Origin: Erythrophleum ivorense
Lineage: Eukaryota; Streptophyta; Magnoliopsida; Fabales; Fabaceae
Direction: 5' to 3'
DNA length: 64,000 nucleotides
Assembly (NCBI GenBank): GCA_026724425.1
Contig: JAIUCV010000394.1
Location: forward strand, 248,001 to 312,000
Numbering within the stretch: position 1 is the first letter of the stretch; every line of letters starts with the position of its first letter. Shown in pieces: positions 46,379-57,237 of this stretch. A program made the translations under genes and the position numbers. The notes beneath the pieces are model-generated. The model was not told the origin of the DNA, searched no databases, and worked only from the letters and a program-made list of their open reading frames with translations.

Positions 46379-47251
46379 TTGATTTGTTCGAAACACACAC
46401 CAGCTTTCTTCTCGAACCCATTTACTTCCAGAACCAGCTACCTTGATCTGTTAACAAGGCAGGAGAATAGCTTCTTCTCTCAAGGCGTAGATTTAGGATC
46501 AGCCGAAGTCCCTTTTTCTTCTCAATCGCCTGATGCTCCGGTGCTAGAGGAACAAACACCTAGGGAGCATAGAGGAAGAAGAAAATGGAGTCCAACAGAA
46601 GACAACGTCCTCATCAGTGCGTGGCTTAACTCCAGCAAGGATGCAATTGTTGGGAATCAGCAGAAAGCCGGCACGTTTTGGAAACGTATCACTGTCTACT
46701 ACAACTCAAGTCCTAAGGTGGCTGGACTTGCACCAAGAGATCAGACAATCTTGAAACAGAGGTGGCAGAAGATAAACGACTTGGTTGGCAAGTTTGTTGG
46801 TGCCTACGAGGCTGCCAAAACTCAGACAACCAGTGGCCAAAACGAAAACGACACTCTCAAGCTGGCTCACCAGATCTTTGACAACGATCACCACAGCGGC
46901 TTCAACCTGGAGCATGCTTGGAAAGAGCTTCGTAATGACCAGAAATGGCGTGCTTCGTTCAATACCATAACCGGTGGAAGCTCAAAGAGAAGAAGAGGTG
47001 ATGGAAGCTCGCCAATAGTTTTAGAGGATGTGGATGAGGGCATGGCTCGGCCTATGGGAGTGAAAGCAGCAAAAGCGAAAGCTAAGAAGGGCACAAGGGA
47101 AAGTGATCCCATTTCGGCTGAGAAATATGAGAGCACGTTGGCTGATAGGAAGCAGGACTTAGCCTTTAGGGAAAAGCTGTCGAAGGAACCACTTACTGAG
47201 AAAGAGATTGCTCTCAAGGACAAGCTAATCGATTACATGATGTTAGATTAG
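46379..47251 (+). pseudogene. Harbinger Myb/SANT-like protein (NAM-associated type), start codon lost
   Basis: The 290-residue frame is open from 46379 but has no ATG before the conserved part. The family usually begins Met-Asp-Ser-Asn-Pro, and here the homologous position reads FFSNPFTSRTSYLDLL. The Myb/SANT-like domain (RRKWSPTEDNVLISAWLNSS, about residues 67-86; KQRWQKINDLVGKFVGAYEA) and the NAM-associated carboxy region with a basic patch (SSKRRRGDGSS) are present. In PIF/Harbinger elements this protein binds the element and helps bring in the transposase. Upstream exons at 44964-45030 and 45768-45835 look like leader exons; one (MNRQTEQGVVCSAF) could supply an alternative start, but I cannot join them with confidence. 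Confidence 0.75.
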
Positions 47252-47857
47252 CTTTTATGTGTTTTCTTTGTGTTAAATGCTATGAATTAAGTTCGGCTTC
47301 TATGTTTTCCCTTTGTAATTTGTCTTAACTTATATTTGTCTTTATTAAGTTAGGTTTCTGATTTAAGTGTTTTAACTTATGTTTTCCCTTTGTAATTTGT
47401 CTTTCCTTTGTTCGGATAATAAGTGTTTTCTGATTTTCATATGTTTTGTACCATCTAAAATATTTTCATACGTCCTTTATCTCCTTTTAATCCAGTAATA
47501 ACATAAATTATTAACATCATTGTTGTTTCATGTTCAACGAGGTACACATGTTCAAATAGATACACATGAAGGTGGACTTGGATGGAAGGCAGCCACATAT
47601 CTCAGGTTTGTTAACTTATATTTGGTTTTGTCCGGAATCACCGTTTGTTGTTATTATGTTGCTGCTTTATGACTTGTGAGTAAAGAGGTGATGGAAAGTG
47701 ATGGAAAGTGACAAAGCTAATCTATGGGAAGGCTGGAAAGTGAGTAAAGAGACAAAGCTGTTACTCATGGGAAGGCTGAAGGAGGAGACAAAGGACAAGG
47801 ACAAAAACAAGGACAAGCTTCACGTGTTTTCTTTTCTTCTTTACTCTGTTTGCTCAC

Positions 47858-48510
47858 ATGAGTGTTTTAGAGGCTGTAGCTTCACATGATCTTTGGATTT
47901 GGCATGCATTTTTTGGATCCCCAGGTACCTTAAACGATATCAATGTTCTTGATCGTTCACCGGTTTTTGATGATATTTTACAAGGTCGAGCTCCGGCAGT
48001 GAGTTACTATGTCAGTGGACGGAAATATAAGTTGCCTTACTATCTCACAGATGGTATTTATCCTAAATGGGCAACTTTTATGCCAACAATCAAAATTCCA
48101 CAAGATCCCAAAGCATCGTTATATGCTGAGTATCAAGAACATTTCCGGAAAGATGTCGAACGAGCTTTTGGAGTCTTGCAAGCTCGATTTGCCATCGTGA
48201 AAAACCCGGCTCTTTTTTGGGATCAGGCAAAGGTTGGAAAGATTATGAGAGCATGTATCATACTGCATAATATGATAGTTGAAGACGAACGGGATGGATA
48301 CAATCTTATCAATGTATCTGAATTCGAGCAAGGCGAGGAGGAAGCACTTCACAAGTGGAGAATCCAATCTTCACCGATATGGATACAATTCTAGATATCA
48401 ACAGTATGATGTCCAATCGAAATCAAATTCGTGATTTAATAAAGCACGAACAATTGAAAGCGGATTTGATTGAGCATGTATGGCATAAACATCGCCCGAA
48501 TGTAAACTAG
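47858..48510 (+). pseudogene. Harbinger DDE transposase, carboxy-terminal half
   Basis: The sequence carries the second half of a plant Harbinger transposase: HAFFGSPGTLNDINVLDRSP, YYLTDGIYPKWATFMPTI, then FRKDVERAFGVLQARFAIVK (with the family Glu) and ACIILHNMIVEDE. The amino-terminal part with the helix-turn-helix and the first catalytic Asp is missing. The frame shifts near 48375, after which the natural carboxy end (SNRNQIRDLIKHEQLKADLI) runs to a TAG at 48508-48510. Upstream, 47640-47830 is repeated low-complexity AAAG/GGAAAG sequence. Confidence 0.85.
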
Positions 48511-48936
48511 TTATTCTTTGTATGTTTTTCTATGTTTAATTAGCAAATTTTTAATCTAATATTTTGTATATCTTTCTATGTTTCAAAATTAATTAAATGT
48601 AATATATTTAATTTTTGTTGTTAAGAACCAAAAAAAAGTTTTAGGGATGGAAAAAGAAATAATTAAGAAACCACACAAAGTTTGTTAGCATTTATTTATA
48701 TTAAAATTAGTAATAAAAAATGTTTATAACCAAAAACATGGTTTTAGGGATGGAGATGGTCTAAGGATTTTATGTTTCCTTCTAATTCATTTCTTCTTCT
48801 TATTTTCCAGAATTTCGTTGATTTCTGTACCAATACAATTGTGGAATTCGATATTATAATGACTAAAGAAAAGATGGATGAAGCTGAGGCAATAGGATTT
48901 GAGGAATTATTCAAACTCAGCTCAACAATACATATA

Positions 48937-49451
48937 TGTTGATTCTGGAAATAGCACACGTTTATGCGACGGGATATTTCAGATGAGTTATTGGAAACTG
49001 GGAAAATAGTCTTATTAAACTTGGAAGATGAAAAGAGATTACAAAGGAAAAGCGTCTCGGCGACAAGCTTGCCGAGACGGAATCGAAGAAAAAGAATAGA
49101 CAAAGAACTAAGGACGAATTTATGCTAGGGTTTTTGCCTCTCTGCTCTCAGCTGTTGTGTATCAATCTCCGGATCCTCTTCAAGTAATGAGGGGTCTTCT
49201 ATTTATAAGGAGAGGAGGTCGGCTTGCGTGAATATCTTCCTTCTTTCTCCATAAAGGAAATATTCCCTTTGTAATTATCTCTTTCCATTCTTCAAGGAGG
49301 TGCATCTCTATATTGACATTTTTCCCAAGATTTACCTTTCTCCTCAAGACTTGCCATTTTTCTGAGGAGGTTAAGGTGAAGATGGGCCGGGCTTTTGCAT
49401 TGTTATTAATTATGACGGGCTCAAGGAATTGTGCTAATTCCGGTACTAACA
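48937..49451 (-). repeat. 3' LTR (left copy) of the young gypsy element
   Basis: 515 bp, starts TGTTGATTCTGG and ends GGTACTAACA in plus orientation. About four differences from the right copy. Confidence 0.95.
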
Positions 49452-49472
49452 ATAAGTCCCCCCCCCCCCAGT
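49452..49472 (-). other. Polypurine tract of the young gypsy element
   Basis: On the minus strand a run of about eleven G with flanking purines lies directly inside the left LTR, as expected for priming plus-strand synthesis. Confidence 0.75.
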
Positions 49473-49724
49473 TCGTCGAGTCAAATGCAGTTTGATCTCG
49501 GCGGACTTCATGTATAAGAGAGAAGCTCGTGAGCTATTAATAACAATTATGCAGTGCCGATTCTAGCTCGTTTCCGATGCGATGATGCGTTATTGACTTT
49601 AGATTCGTACCGCCTCGTTAAAACCTTGATATGGAAAAACCCTATGGGATAAAAACCATAAAAAGGGAAAAGAGTACGTTGACGTCATCTTGTCCGCAAG
49701 TAGAATGTGCTTTTGACAATTTCT

Positions 49725-50330
49725 CTCGGACTTGACGTCAGCTCGTCAAGGAGAATAAATTGCTGTTATGATTTTTCTCGGACTTGACATCGTCGCGTCA
49801 AGGAGAATTCATCTCGAACTTGATAGCGGCTCGTCAAGGAGAATTCATCTCGAACTTGATAGCGGCTCGTCAAGGAGAATTCATCTCGGATTTGACAGCG
49901 GTTCGTCAAGGAGAATTCACCTCGAACTTGATAGCGGCTCGTCAAGGAGAATTCATCTCGGATTTGACAGAGGTTCGTCAAGGAGAATTCATCTCGGATT
50001 TGACAGCGGCTCGTCAAGGAGAATCGATCGTTTATCTCGGACTCGACATCAGCTCGTCAAGGAGAATAGGGTGCTGCGATAATTCACCTCAGATCGACTT
50101 GATATCAGCTCATCAAGAGGGGTTAATTATCTTATTTTTGATGGTTTCCCTCGATCCTGACATCAGTTCGTCAGGGAGGAATTCTCCGTTTACCTCAGAC
50201 TTAACGGCAGCTCGTCAAGGAGGATTAATTACTTCTCTCGAACTTGACGGAAGCTCGTCAAGGAGATTGAGTAATCAACTTGATTGTTCTCATATTTGAT
50301 TTCAGCTCGTCAAAGAGATCAATACATGGT
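49725..50330. repeat. 36-bp tandem repeat array (block 1)
   Basis: Seven to eight near-identical 36-bp units lie at 49775-50025, each with GGCTCGTCAAGGAGAATTCA and CTCGAACTTGATAGC, with degenerate units reaching about 50330. Because 36 is a multiple of three, all frames stay open and translate as 12-residue repeats, which explains the open frames here. The array lies between the polypurine tract and the rest of the non-coding interior. Confidence 0.88.
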
Positions 50331-50339
50331 TCGCTTACT

Positions 50340-51837
50340 CGGACGAAGTAATTTTGCTTTATACTCGTCAGAATAAACTCGTCATTCTTCTAAGGAAATT
50401 GGCGAGACGTGCGTATACGGACATCTTCAGTTGCCAAGTTGCCAAACGTCTTTGAAAAATGGTTGGGTTAAAGCTTACCCCATTAGTTTGGTTTGCGAGG
50501 TGGTCGACCTTAGTGCTCGGGTTGTTGACCTTGAGAAACGATCTCGTCAGGATGCCGAGATGGTTGCAGTTGAGGTGTCTTGACGTTATCCATTTGGTGG
50601 AGACTTGGCTGCGGATTTTGAGGTGGATCTTTGACAAGATGGAGGTTCCAGATCACGTCAGACTTGAGGGTCTTCATCAAAAGGTCGAGATGCCAGGTCG
50701 CGCAATGGTGCGAATGTTGCAGGCGATAGTCAGTCAATGGTCTCGGCGCTCAAGAAAAGAAGCTTCATCCCTGATGCCGTTGAGATCTGAATCCCTTCAT
50801 CTCGTCAACATCCTACCGATGCTCCTCCATGATGGTTTTGCGTCTATTCAGAATTCGTAGTGCGTTTTCCGATATTCCCTTTCATGCTAGAGTATGCTTT
50901 TGACGAGATGGACCCACGACACGGGTAGAATGCTTTACAATTCATCTCGTCATTCTCTGGGTTAGTTTATGTACTAACTCTTTTGCCTTTGCGTTTTGAC
51001 TATGCTTGTCGTTGATCTTTACGCTTTGACTATTCATGGGTGACCCCCATAAATTTTGACCAGTAGAACGATGCGTCGTATTGTTAGGCCAATCCTCGTC
51101 GAGCTGATGATGGGTGCCTCGCCAGCCGGAGGGAGTTCACCGAGAGAAGTGAATGCAAATGCCGAGACGGGGATAGGTCCGAGTGCCTCTGAGACCGAAG
51201 CTGGTTAGGCCCCCATCTTTCTCTCTTGCTTTTTAGAACTCTTTTCATCACGGCAATTCATGCCGACGTAATAACAATGCCCGGGAGAGTTTTAATCCGT
51301 ATGCTTTTCAGGATTTAAAACTTAAGTATTTGCTTTACTTCCTCGTTCATCTTTTTGTTTTATGCGAGATGAATATCGCGAATATAGTTGATGATTTCGT
51401 GCTTTTTGAAACATCCTGCTTTTAATCTATATCCTTTAATGAGGTGCACTATGTTGTCAATCTAGCGGAATGATTCAAGTGTCTAATCGTCATTAGACAA
51501 GTGGTTCAACTTGCCGAGACAACTCGGCATGCTCAAGTTCTGTCGTGACGAGATGCTACTCGCTATGACAATGCTATGCATCTGACGAGATGCGATGTCA
51601 CGCAGCTCGTCAGAATTCTCATTTTTAAGAGACACCGATCCGTGCTTGTTGGATCTGTTTGCGGTGGCGCTTTTTAGGCCGGTAATAGGAACCGAAGTCT
51701 AGAAATTCGAATTACTCCTACGCCGCTAAGTCGAATATGATTAACAAGATAGCGATTTTTTCTTGCCCATATGGCTTAGGGTCGTGCAAGATATGCGTGC
51801 TCTCGACTTGTAGTGCTTCATTCTTAAAGAATGGTGA
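50340..51837. other. Non-coding interior of the young gypsy element, part 1
   Basis: No domain is recognisable. The stretch has dispersed CTCGTCA and GCCGAGA motifs like the rest of the interior. Frames such as 50459-50860 contain no known protein signature. Confidence 0.5.
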
Positions 51838-52795
51838 ATGCACTACAAGAAATATTGGTATTGATAGCACAATACGATAGCACGATTTTCATAACTGCTA
51901 TTAAAGAAGATATATTGATTTAGAGTACTCTATTATAACATTTTTTAAATGCTATCCCGAAATTTCGCTAAGCGGGAACAAAAATGACGATTGGAGCCTA
52001 ATTTTTTCAATTTTTTCATAGGCCTCAGCACTTAAAAAAAAAAAATCACAAGGCTTTTCCGTACAAAAAAAAAAAATCACAAGCTCTAAAAAAAAAAAAC
52101 AGATCTCTTGCGAGTGCGATTCTCCTCCCTCTATCCTCTTCCTGTATGATCTACTCCTCAATCATCTCTGATAGAAGATGCTCCTCAATCTTGTGATAGC
52201 CCTCGTTTCATCATCTCTCTCCTGCTAATCCCTTAGAAAATTAGGGTTTTAGACGAGGAAGAAGACCAAGCGTCTGTCGACTTTCTCCGTCAGTCTCCTC
52301 AGTCTCGCGACGGCACTAACGAAAATCCCGACGGGAAAGCAGGAATTTATTTTCTGCTGGATCGACTCCAGGATTGATTCCGATTACGACATATGTATTA
52401 TCCTTGCCTTGCTCCTTCTTTTGTTTCATACCTTGGACCTCGTTTCTTATTGTGCTTTTTATTAAAAAAAAATTCTGGGTTTTGTGTGTGTTTTTAGAGT
52501 TTGTTGGGGTCTTTGAATTCCGATGATTTGACTCTGATATCTTCGATTCCGAGGATGACAGTTCACTGAGAGAGACTGAAGATGGAGACTGAGAACCATC
52601 TAAGACGAGTCCATGGTAATTTATTTATTGCGTTTTTCCTCTGGTTTAGCTCATCCTCAAGTTGAGATTTTAGGGTTCATGCTCTTGATGTGTGTGGAGA
52701 TTAAACCTTTGTGTGGAGGTTAAACTTTTATTAATAGTTCGAAATTGAACAGGCTAATTTATTTTAGTTTATGATGGCACAAAGGAGTGGTAAGA

Positions 52796-52877
52796 AACGG
52801 GAGAGAAGTTGCGGTGAAGCAGCTGGAGATAGTGAGCTATCAAGGGGAAAGAGAGTTCCAAGCTGAGGTTGAGTTTG
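52796..52877 (+). pseudogene. Captured receptor-like kinase exon fragment (PERK-like)
   Basis: The fragment encodes NGREVAVKQLEIVSYQGERE and FQAEVEFV, matching the part of the kinase domain with the ATP-anchoring Lys (AVK) in proline-rich extensin-like receptor kinases. Nothing else of the kinase is visible. Confidence 0.7.
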
Positions 52878-53171
52878 TTCCTAAAGATAATTTGAAGTTC
52901 CGCTTACATGGTAAACAAACTTACATGATTCGATGATCCTTTTTGAAGATTTAGTATTGAGATGTTTATGAGATTGGTCTAAGTTATGATGAGCCTTACG
53001 AGAGTAAGGTATTGTACATTTGTTTAGATTCTTCAGATGTTAACTTTTCTAATTTCTTAGACAAGGTGTTTTAACATAACATTCTCATAGAAAATGTGTC
53101 TCCTTGGTGTTAATTTTTGTTTATATACAGAAATGTCGCTTGTTACAACAATAGTATCATGTTAGAACAAA

Positions 53172-53508
53172 GGAAGGGCTTCTGGTTATGGAGAAGGAAT
53201 ATGCTTCATCGGATTCTCATCTTTGTCTCCAGCCTCAATTTCCTTACTTCACGATTCCTGTAAAAGTAAGTTTCTTTTTTTCTTTTTTTTGTCCGGTCTA
53301 GTCTTTGCTTCGCTTATGGTTTTGACAATCTGTATTGTATTCTGATTTGATGAAACCATTGTGATATTTCTCTCTCTCTCTCTCTGTTGTGTTTTTGATT
53401 TCTGTTGATTCAGGATTTCTTCAAGACTTGGGAAGCTCGTGAATTTCTTAGTGGGGCTTTAGCTGGAGCCATGACCAACGCTGTTCTTGCTCCACTAGAA
53501 ACCATAAG
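53172..53508 (+). pseudogene. Captured mitochondrial-carrier gene fragment, two exons
   Basis: An upstream piece (53172-53265) encodes LLVMEKEYASSDSHLCLQPQ and ends at a GT donor. After a CAG acceptor, 53414-53508 encodes REFLSGALAGAMTNAVLAPL and ETI, the start of the first mitochondrial-carrier repeat (P-L-E-T motif), ending at AAG-GT. The pattern resembles Brittle-1-type adenylate carriers. The remaining repeats are absent. Confidence 0.72.
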
Positions 53509-54079
53509 GTCTGTATAGTCCCTTGTAATCAAATCTCTTCAATGTAATCAATCTACTTTGATGTATTTCTAACTTAACGCTTTGGGATATTTTCAATCTT
53601 TTTATATATATTTTGATGTTTAGTAAAGACAGGTTAAGAGGCAGGGCAAATGTAGTTAAGCTGCTAATATGGCCTTACTAAGGTTTGTTATTAGGCGCTA
53701 CTAATAATTGCAGCATGCTTTTCGCTAGGATAAAGTTGCAGGAACTAGCAACTTGTTTAAAAATCAGTTATTTTTTCAACTGGGACTTTGTAAAGTCTCG
53801 TACTTTTTGTGGTTATGCAGATATATTGAACAATCACTGCAGAATGGTAGGCTGGAAAATCTTGTAAGCTGAAGACAGGACACTCAAATTCAACCGAGGA
53901 AGAAGTGTATTTCCCTTTTGTGTTTTTTATCTCATAAACCTTTATGATTAGTAATTAGTAGTCTTGTAATGTAGAAGTAGTATTTGAGGTTTTTGTTCAA
54001 GGATTAGAGTATGTAAGACTTTTTTATGTATTTATGGATTTTCTGTGAAATAAAAAATATATTTAATACATATAAGTAT

Positions 54080-54435
54080 CACGTTAATAGAGATATACCT
54101 AAAATTAAATAGCACTAAAAAGAACTAAAAAACGCTTAACAATAACACACGAAAATAGCTACAGAAAGAATACAAACAGCAGAAAAAAATAGCTACAAAA
54201 ACTTATAAAATAGCACAGAAAAAGTGCTACAATACAAATTAAAATAGCATTTAAAATATGTTATTAGAAACTCCAATACAGCATTAAATAAGCGCTATAA
54301 TAAATAAACATATAATAGCACAACTCAAAAACGCTATTATATGAAGTGACCCTATTATAGCTCCGGTTAACACAGCATACATGAAAACGCTATCAAACAC
54401 ATATTATAGCACTAATCGTATGCTGTTAATGGGCC
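54080..54435. repeat. Subterminal repeats of the small CACTA element
   Basis: Short ATAGCAC / AAATAGC / GTGCTA units recur, similar to those at 51865-51950 near the other end. Confidence 0.75.
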
Positions 54436-54452
54436 TATTTCTTGTAGTGATG

Positions 54453-57237
54453 ATCAGTCCACTGGGTGCGATGTGCGGTCAATCGTTTGGCCAGAACGTT
54501 GACACTACTCTTTTATGCGTGCGCTTCAGAGTAGCTTCGAGACTCTCTTTGTTTACCGAGCTCGTAGACAAGGACTCATTATACTGCCGAGTTCCAGAGG
54601 CTTTGAGACTCATTAATTTACCGAGTACTAAAGGAATTTTATGACTCTGATTTTGCCGAGCTCACTAGCCACACCAAAACATCTGTTTTGACCTATGTCA
54701 ATCAGGAAATTCTTGCTTGAGTTTTTCTGCCGAGATGGAATGTTTCTCAAGGATTCAGAAAAAGATGCATGCATACAAGCGAATTAATAAAATAAAACAG
54801 CTTTTATTTTTATTAAGTTACAGCTGCGCCTCGGTGAAAAGGCTGCCTACGTACCCGTGCCGGGATCAAGCCATTCGTAGTTCGTTTCAGATGCTTCTGA
54901 TTTTACTTCAGCGATGCAAGACGAATGACTCGTCGATCATTCGACGACGAAGTGAGTCTGTCGATTACTCGTTGACGAGATGCTTTTGACAATCACTGCT
55001 GATTGCTTGACGACCACATGATTCGTTGATCTTTCGTTCGTCGACGAAGAGATGAAGTCATTCTTTGCCGAAGTGATAGATGCTTCGACGCTTTAGGCCG
55101 GGAAAGACGATAATGCATAATTCATCGGCAAGAAGCATTCCTGCCGAGACCGTCAGGTAATCTGATGCTAAGTTGGAGATAAAACTTTAGTTATGCCGAG
55201 CCGATCGGAAGTGGACAGAGATAACATCGCGATGATACTAACCCCGGCACAAAGCTTATATGCCGAGATGATCAATGGCGGAATATATGAAGTGCTGTTG
55301 TGATACAATGCTAAGCATAGAATCTCTGTTATGCCGAACCTCATCGACGAAGTGATCGAACCTGTCGAAAATTCGTTAACGAGGTGATCTCATCCATGAA
55401 GTGACTCGTCAAATTTTTATCGACGAATTGATCATGCTTGATCAATCGGATGAAATGACATGCTTTGCGGTGTTTTCTCAAGCTGGAGAGATGTAACAAA
55501 TCAATTTCTTTTAGATTTGCTTAAGTGCGGGCACTTTAGGCCGAGGTGGATGCGAAAGCTAGCTGTTCCGGCTTGTTCCTTTTTGGGTCTTGACGAGAAC
55601 CTTCGCCAGTTCTAGTGCCGAACTTGTGACGAGATGTGCGTTCGAGTTGGTTTCGCCGATTGATTCTTGAGTTGAATACAGAACATGTAAGGCCCTAGTA
55701 TCGCCAAACTTCCTTGTATAGCTCAAAACCATGCGAGGTTTTATCTTGACAATGCCGAGAATGCTTCTCGTCTCGTCATTTGCTTTCGACTCGTCAATGA
55801 GGGATCCGTTGATCACTCGTCGACGAAGAGATTCATCGATGAAGAGACGTGTTGCTCACGCATTCATTGACGAAGTGATTCGTTGTATTCCGGTTTATTT
55901 GGTTGAACGAATCAGCAAAGTAAAGACATGCCACTGACGAGATGAGTCTGTCGACGAAATGATCTGCTGATCCGACATGATTTTTTCTTCATATGCTATA
56001 GCGCTTTAGGCTGAGTTGGACGTGAAGGCGATTTTCTTCGGCTGATGCTGTTTACGATTCTGAGTAATGCTCTTCAGAAAAGTTCCAGAACGTCTCCATC
56101 TCGTCATGACTATGCTTGCCATTTTTTGCAAAAATGCTTTGTAGTTAAACCAAATCGTCCAAGGAAGATGGTGCTTAAGAGGAGGCCAGCTGCGTCTGCT
56201 GCCGAGGCCATCCAAGTACCCTACTCCCACCGAAAAGAGGAGAACCGACTCAACTGCCGAGTCGAGTGATCCTCCGAAGACTACGAAATCTTCCATCGCG
56301 TAGAGGAAGAAGTAACTCTTTTTCGACTTTGATTTAACTGTGCAGTTTATTGCTTATTGTTGACGATTTGAATGCTTCGTCGTGCTTTCAGGGCTGCTTC
56401 TGCCCTGAAGAAGGCCACGTTTGAGAAAGCGGCCAAGGAGAAATTATCTCGAACTTGACAGCGACTCGTCAAGGAGAAGTTATCTCAAACTTGACAGCGG
56501 CTGGCCAAGGAGAAATTATCTCGGACTTGACAGCGTCTCGTCAAGGAGAAGTTATCTCGAACTTAAGGTGTTTATGAGTTTGAAGGCGACGACGGGCTGG
56601 AGGTGATGTTTCTGCTGTCGACGAGCTGGAGATGATTTTTTCGTCTCGGCAAAGACTTTCGCAATCTCGGGTGCCGAGCTGGTATCGCCGTTCATCGCGG
56701 AGTTAGAGCCTGATGCCGCGATGCTTCTTGCATGGTCGCTATAAACGCAGCGTTGGTGATTGGAGCTTTGCGTCTGGGACCGGTTGCGGCGGAGGATTGA
56801 CGTGACCGTCGTTCGCGTTGCTTCCGACGGGACGAATGATGGGGCTTCCATCTGCGCCCAGTTCAGATTGACTTTGCAGTCCGCCTGTTCCGGCGCCGAG
56901 ATCATTGTTCAGAGATCTCATCTTTGAACCTTGATTGTCTTTTTCCGAGTTTATTCTCCTATCCCCGATCTGGCATCTTCGTCTCATGCCGAGATGAACT
57001 CTGATGCTTCTGCTAAAAAGTGATGCTATTCTAAGTGCTATTTAGAATAGGTTTTTAATAAAATTTATAGCTGGACCTTTTGCAAGGCTGCCTACGTACC
57101 CAAGCTAGGATCAAGCCATTCATATTTCATTACAATCACTGCTCGATTGTTGGACTCGGGCTAGGAGTAATATTACTGCCGAGCTAGGAGTAATATTTCG
57201 CCGAGTTGCAGGCGTAAGCCTCTTCGAGATAGATGTA
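54453..57237. other. Non-coding interior of the young gypsy element, part 2
   Basis: No intact gene is seen. On the minus strand degenerate gag-like pieces occur: 55816-55559 contains SNAHLVTSSALELAKVLVKT, like SNTHLVTSSALELTEILAET of the intact gag, and 56987-56552 has another related piece. The stretch therefore seems to include decayed gag duplicates. Confidence 0.55.
56430..56572. repeat. 36-bp tandem repeat array (block 2)
   Basis: About four units of the same 36-bp family as block 1 (TTATCTCGAACTTGACAGCG, then CTCGTCAAGGAGAAG) occur about 6.4 kb from block 1. Confidence 0.85.

Larger units (their letters stand above)
44690..48765 (+). mobile_element. Decayed PIF/Harbinger DNA transposon inside the TOP2 pseudogene
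   Basis: The two open frames are the standard Harbinger pair: a Myb/SANT-like protein and a DDE transposase. The right end (GGTTTTAGGGATGGAGATGGTC, 48738-48759, followed by TAA) looks like a terminus; the left end near 44690-44740 shares only a loose inverse match (GAAACCAGGTTTTTAG against AAAACCATGTTTTTGG). The left boundary and the TAA target duplication are therefore tentative. TOP2 sequence is found on both sides. Confidence 0.75.
51841..54449. mobile_element. Gene-capturing non-autonomous CACTA element, 2609 bp
   Basis: The terminal inverted repeats are CACTACAAGAAATA and its inverse (14 bp). The target duplication ATG flanks both sides (51838-51840 and 54450-54452). Subterminal motifs ATAGCAC, GTGCTA and AAATAGC repeat at both ends, densely at 54080-54435. 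There is no transposase. The interior carries pieces of at least two host genes. It sits within the non-coding interior of the young gypsy element. Confidence 0.92.

Noticed and set aside
48744..49103. Minus-strand open frame at the left LTR beginning like the gag frame
   Set aside because: It is LTR sequence shared with the right LTR and runs out into TOP2 sequence; it is not the gag gene.
49768..50299. Two overlapping plus-strand open frames and one minus-strand frame with 12-residue repeats
   Set aside because: They are translations of the 36-bp tandem repeat, which keeps every frame open because its period is a multiple of three.
49725..50330. Regularly spaced 36-bp units that look like a CRISPR array
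   Set aside because: The units are directly adjacent without unique spacers, and the context is a plant retrotransposon.
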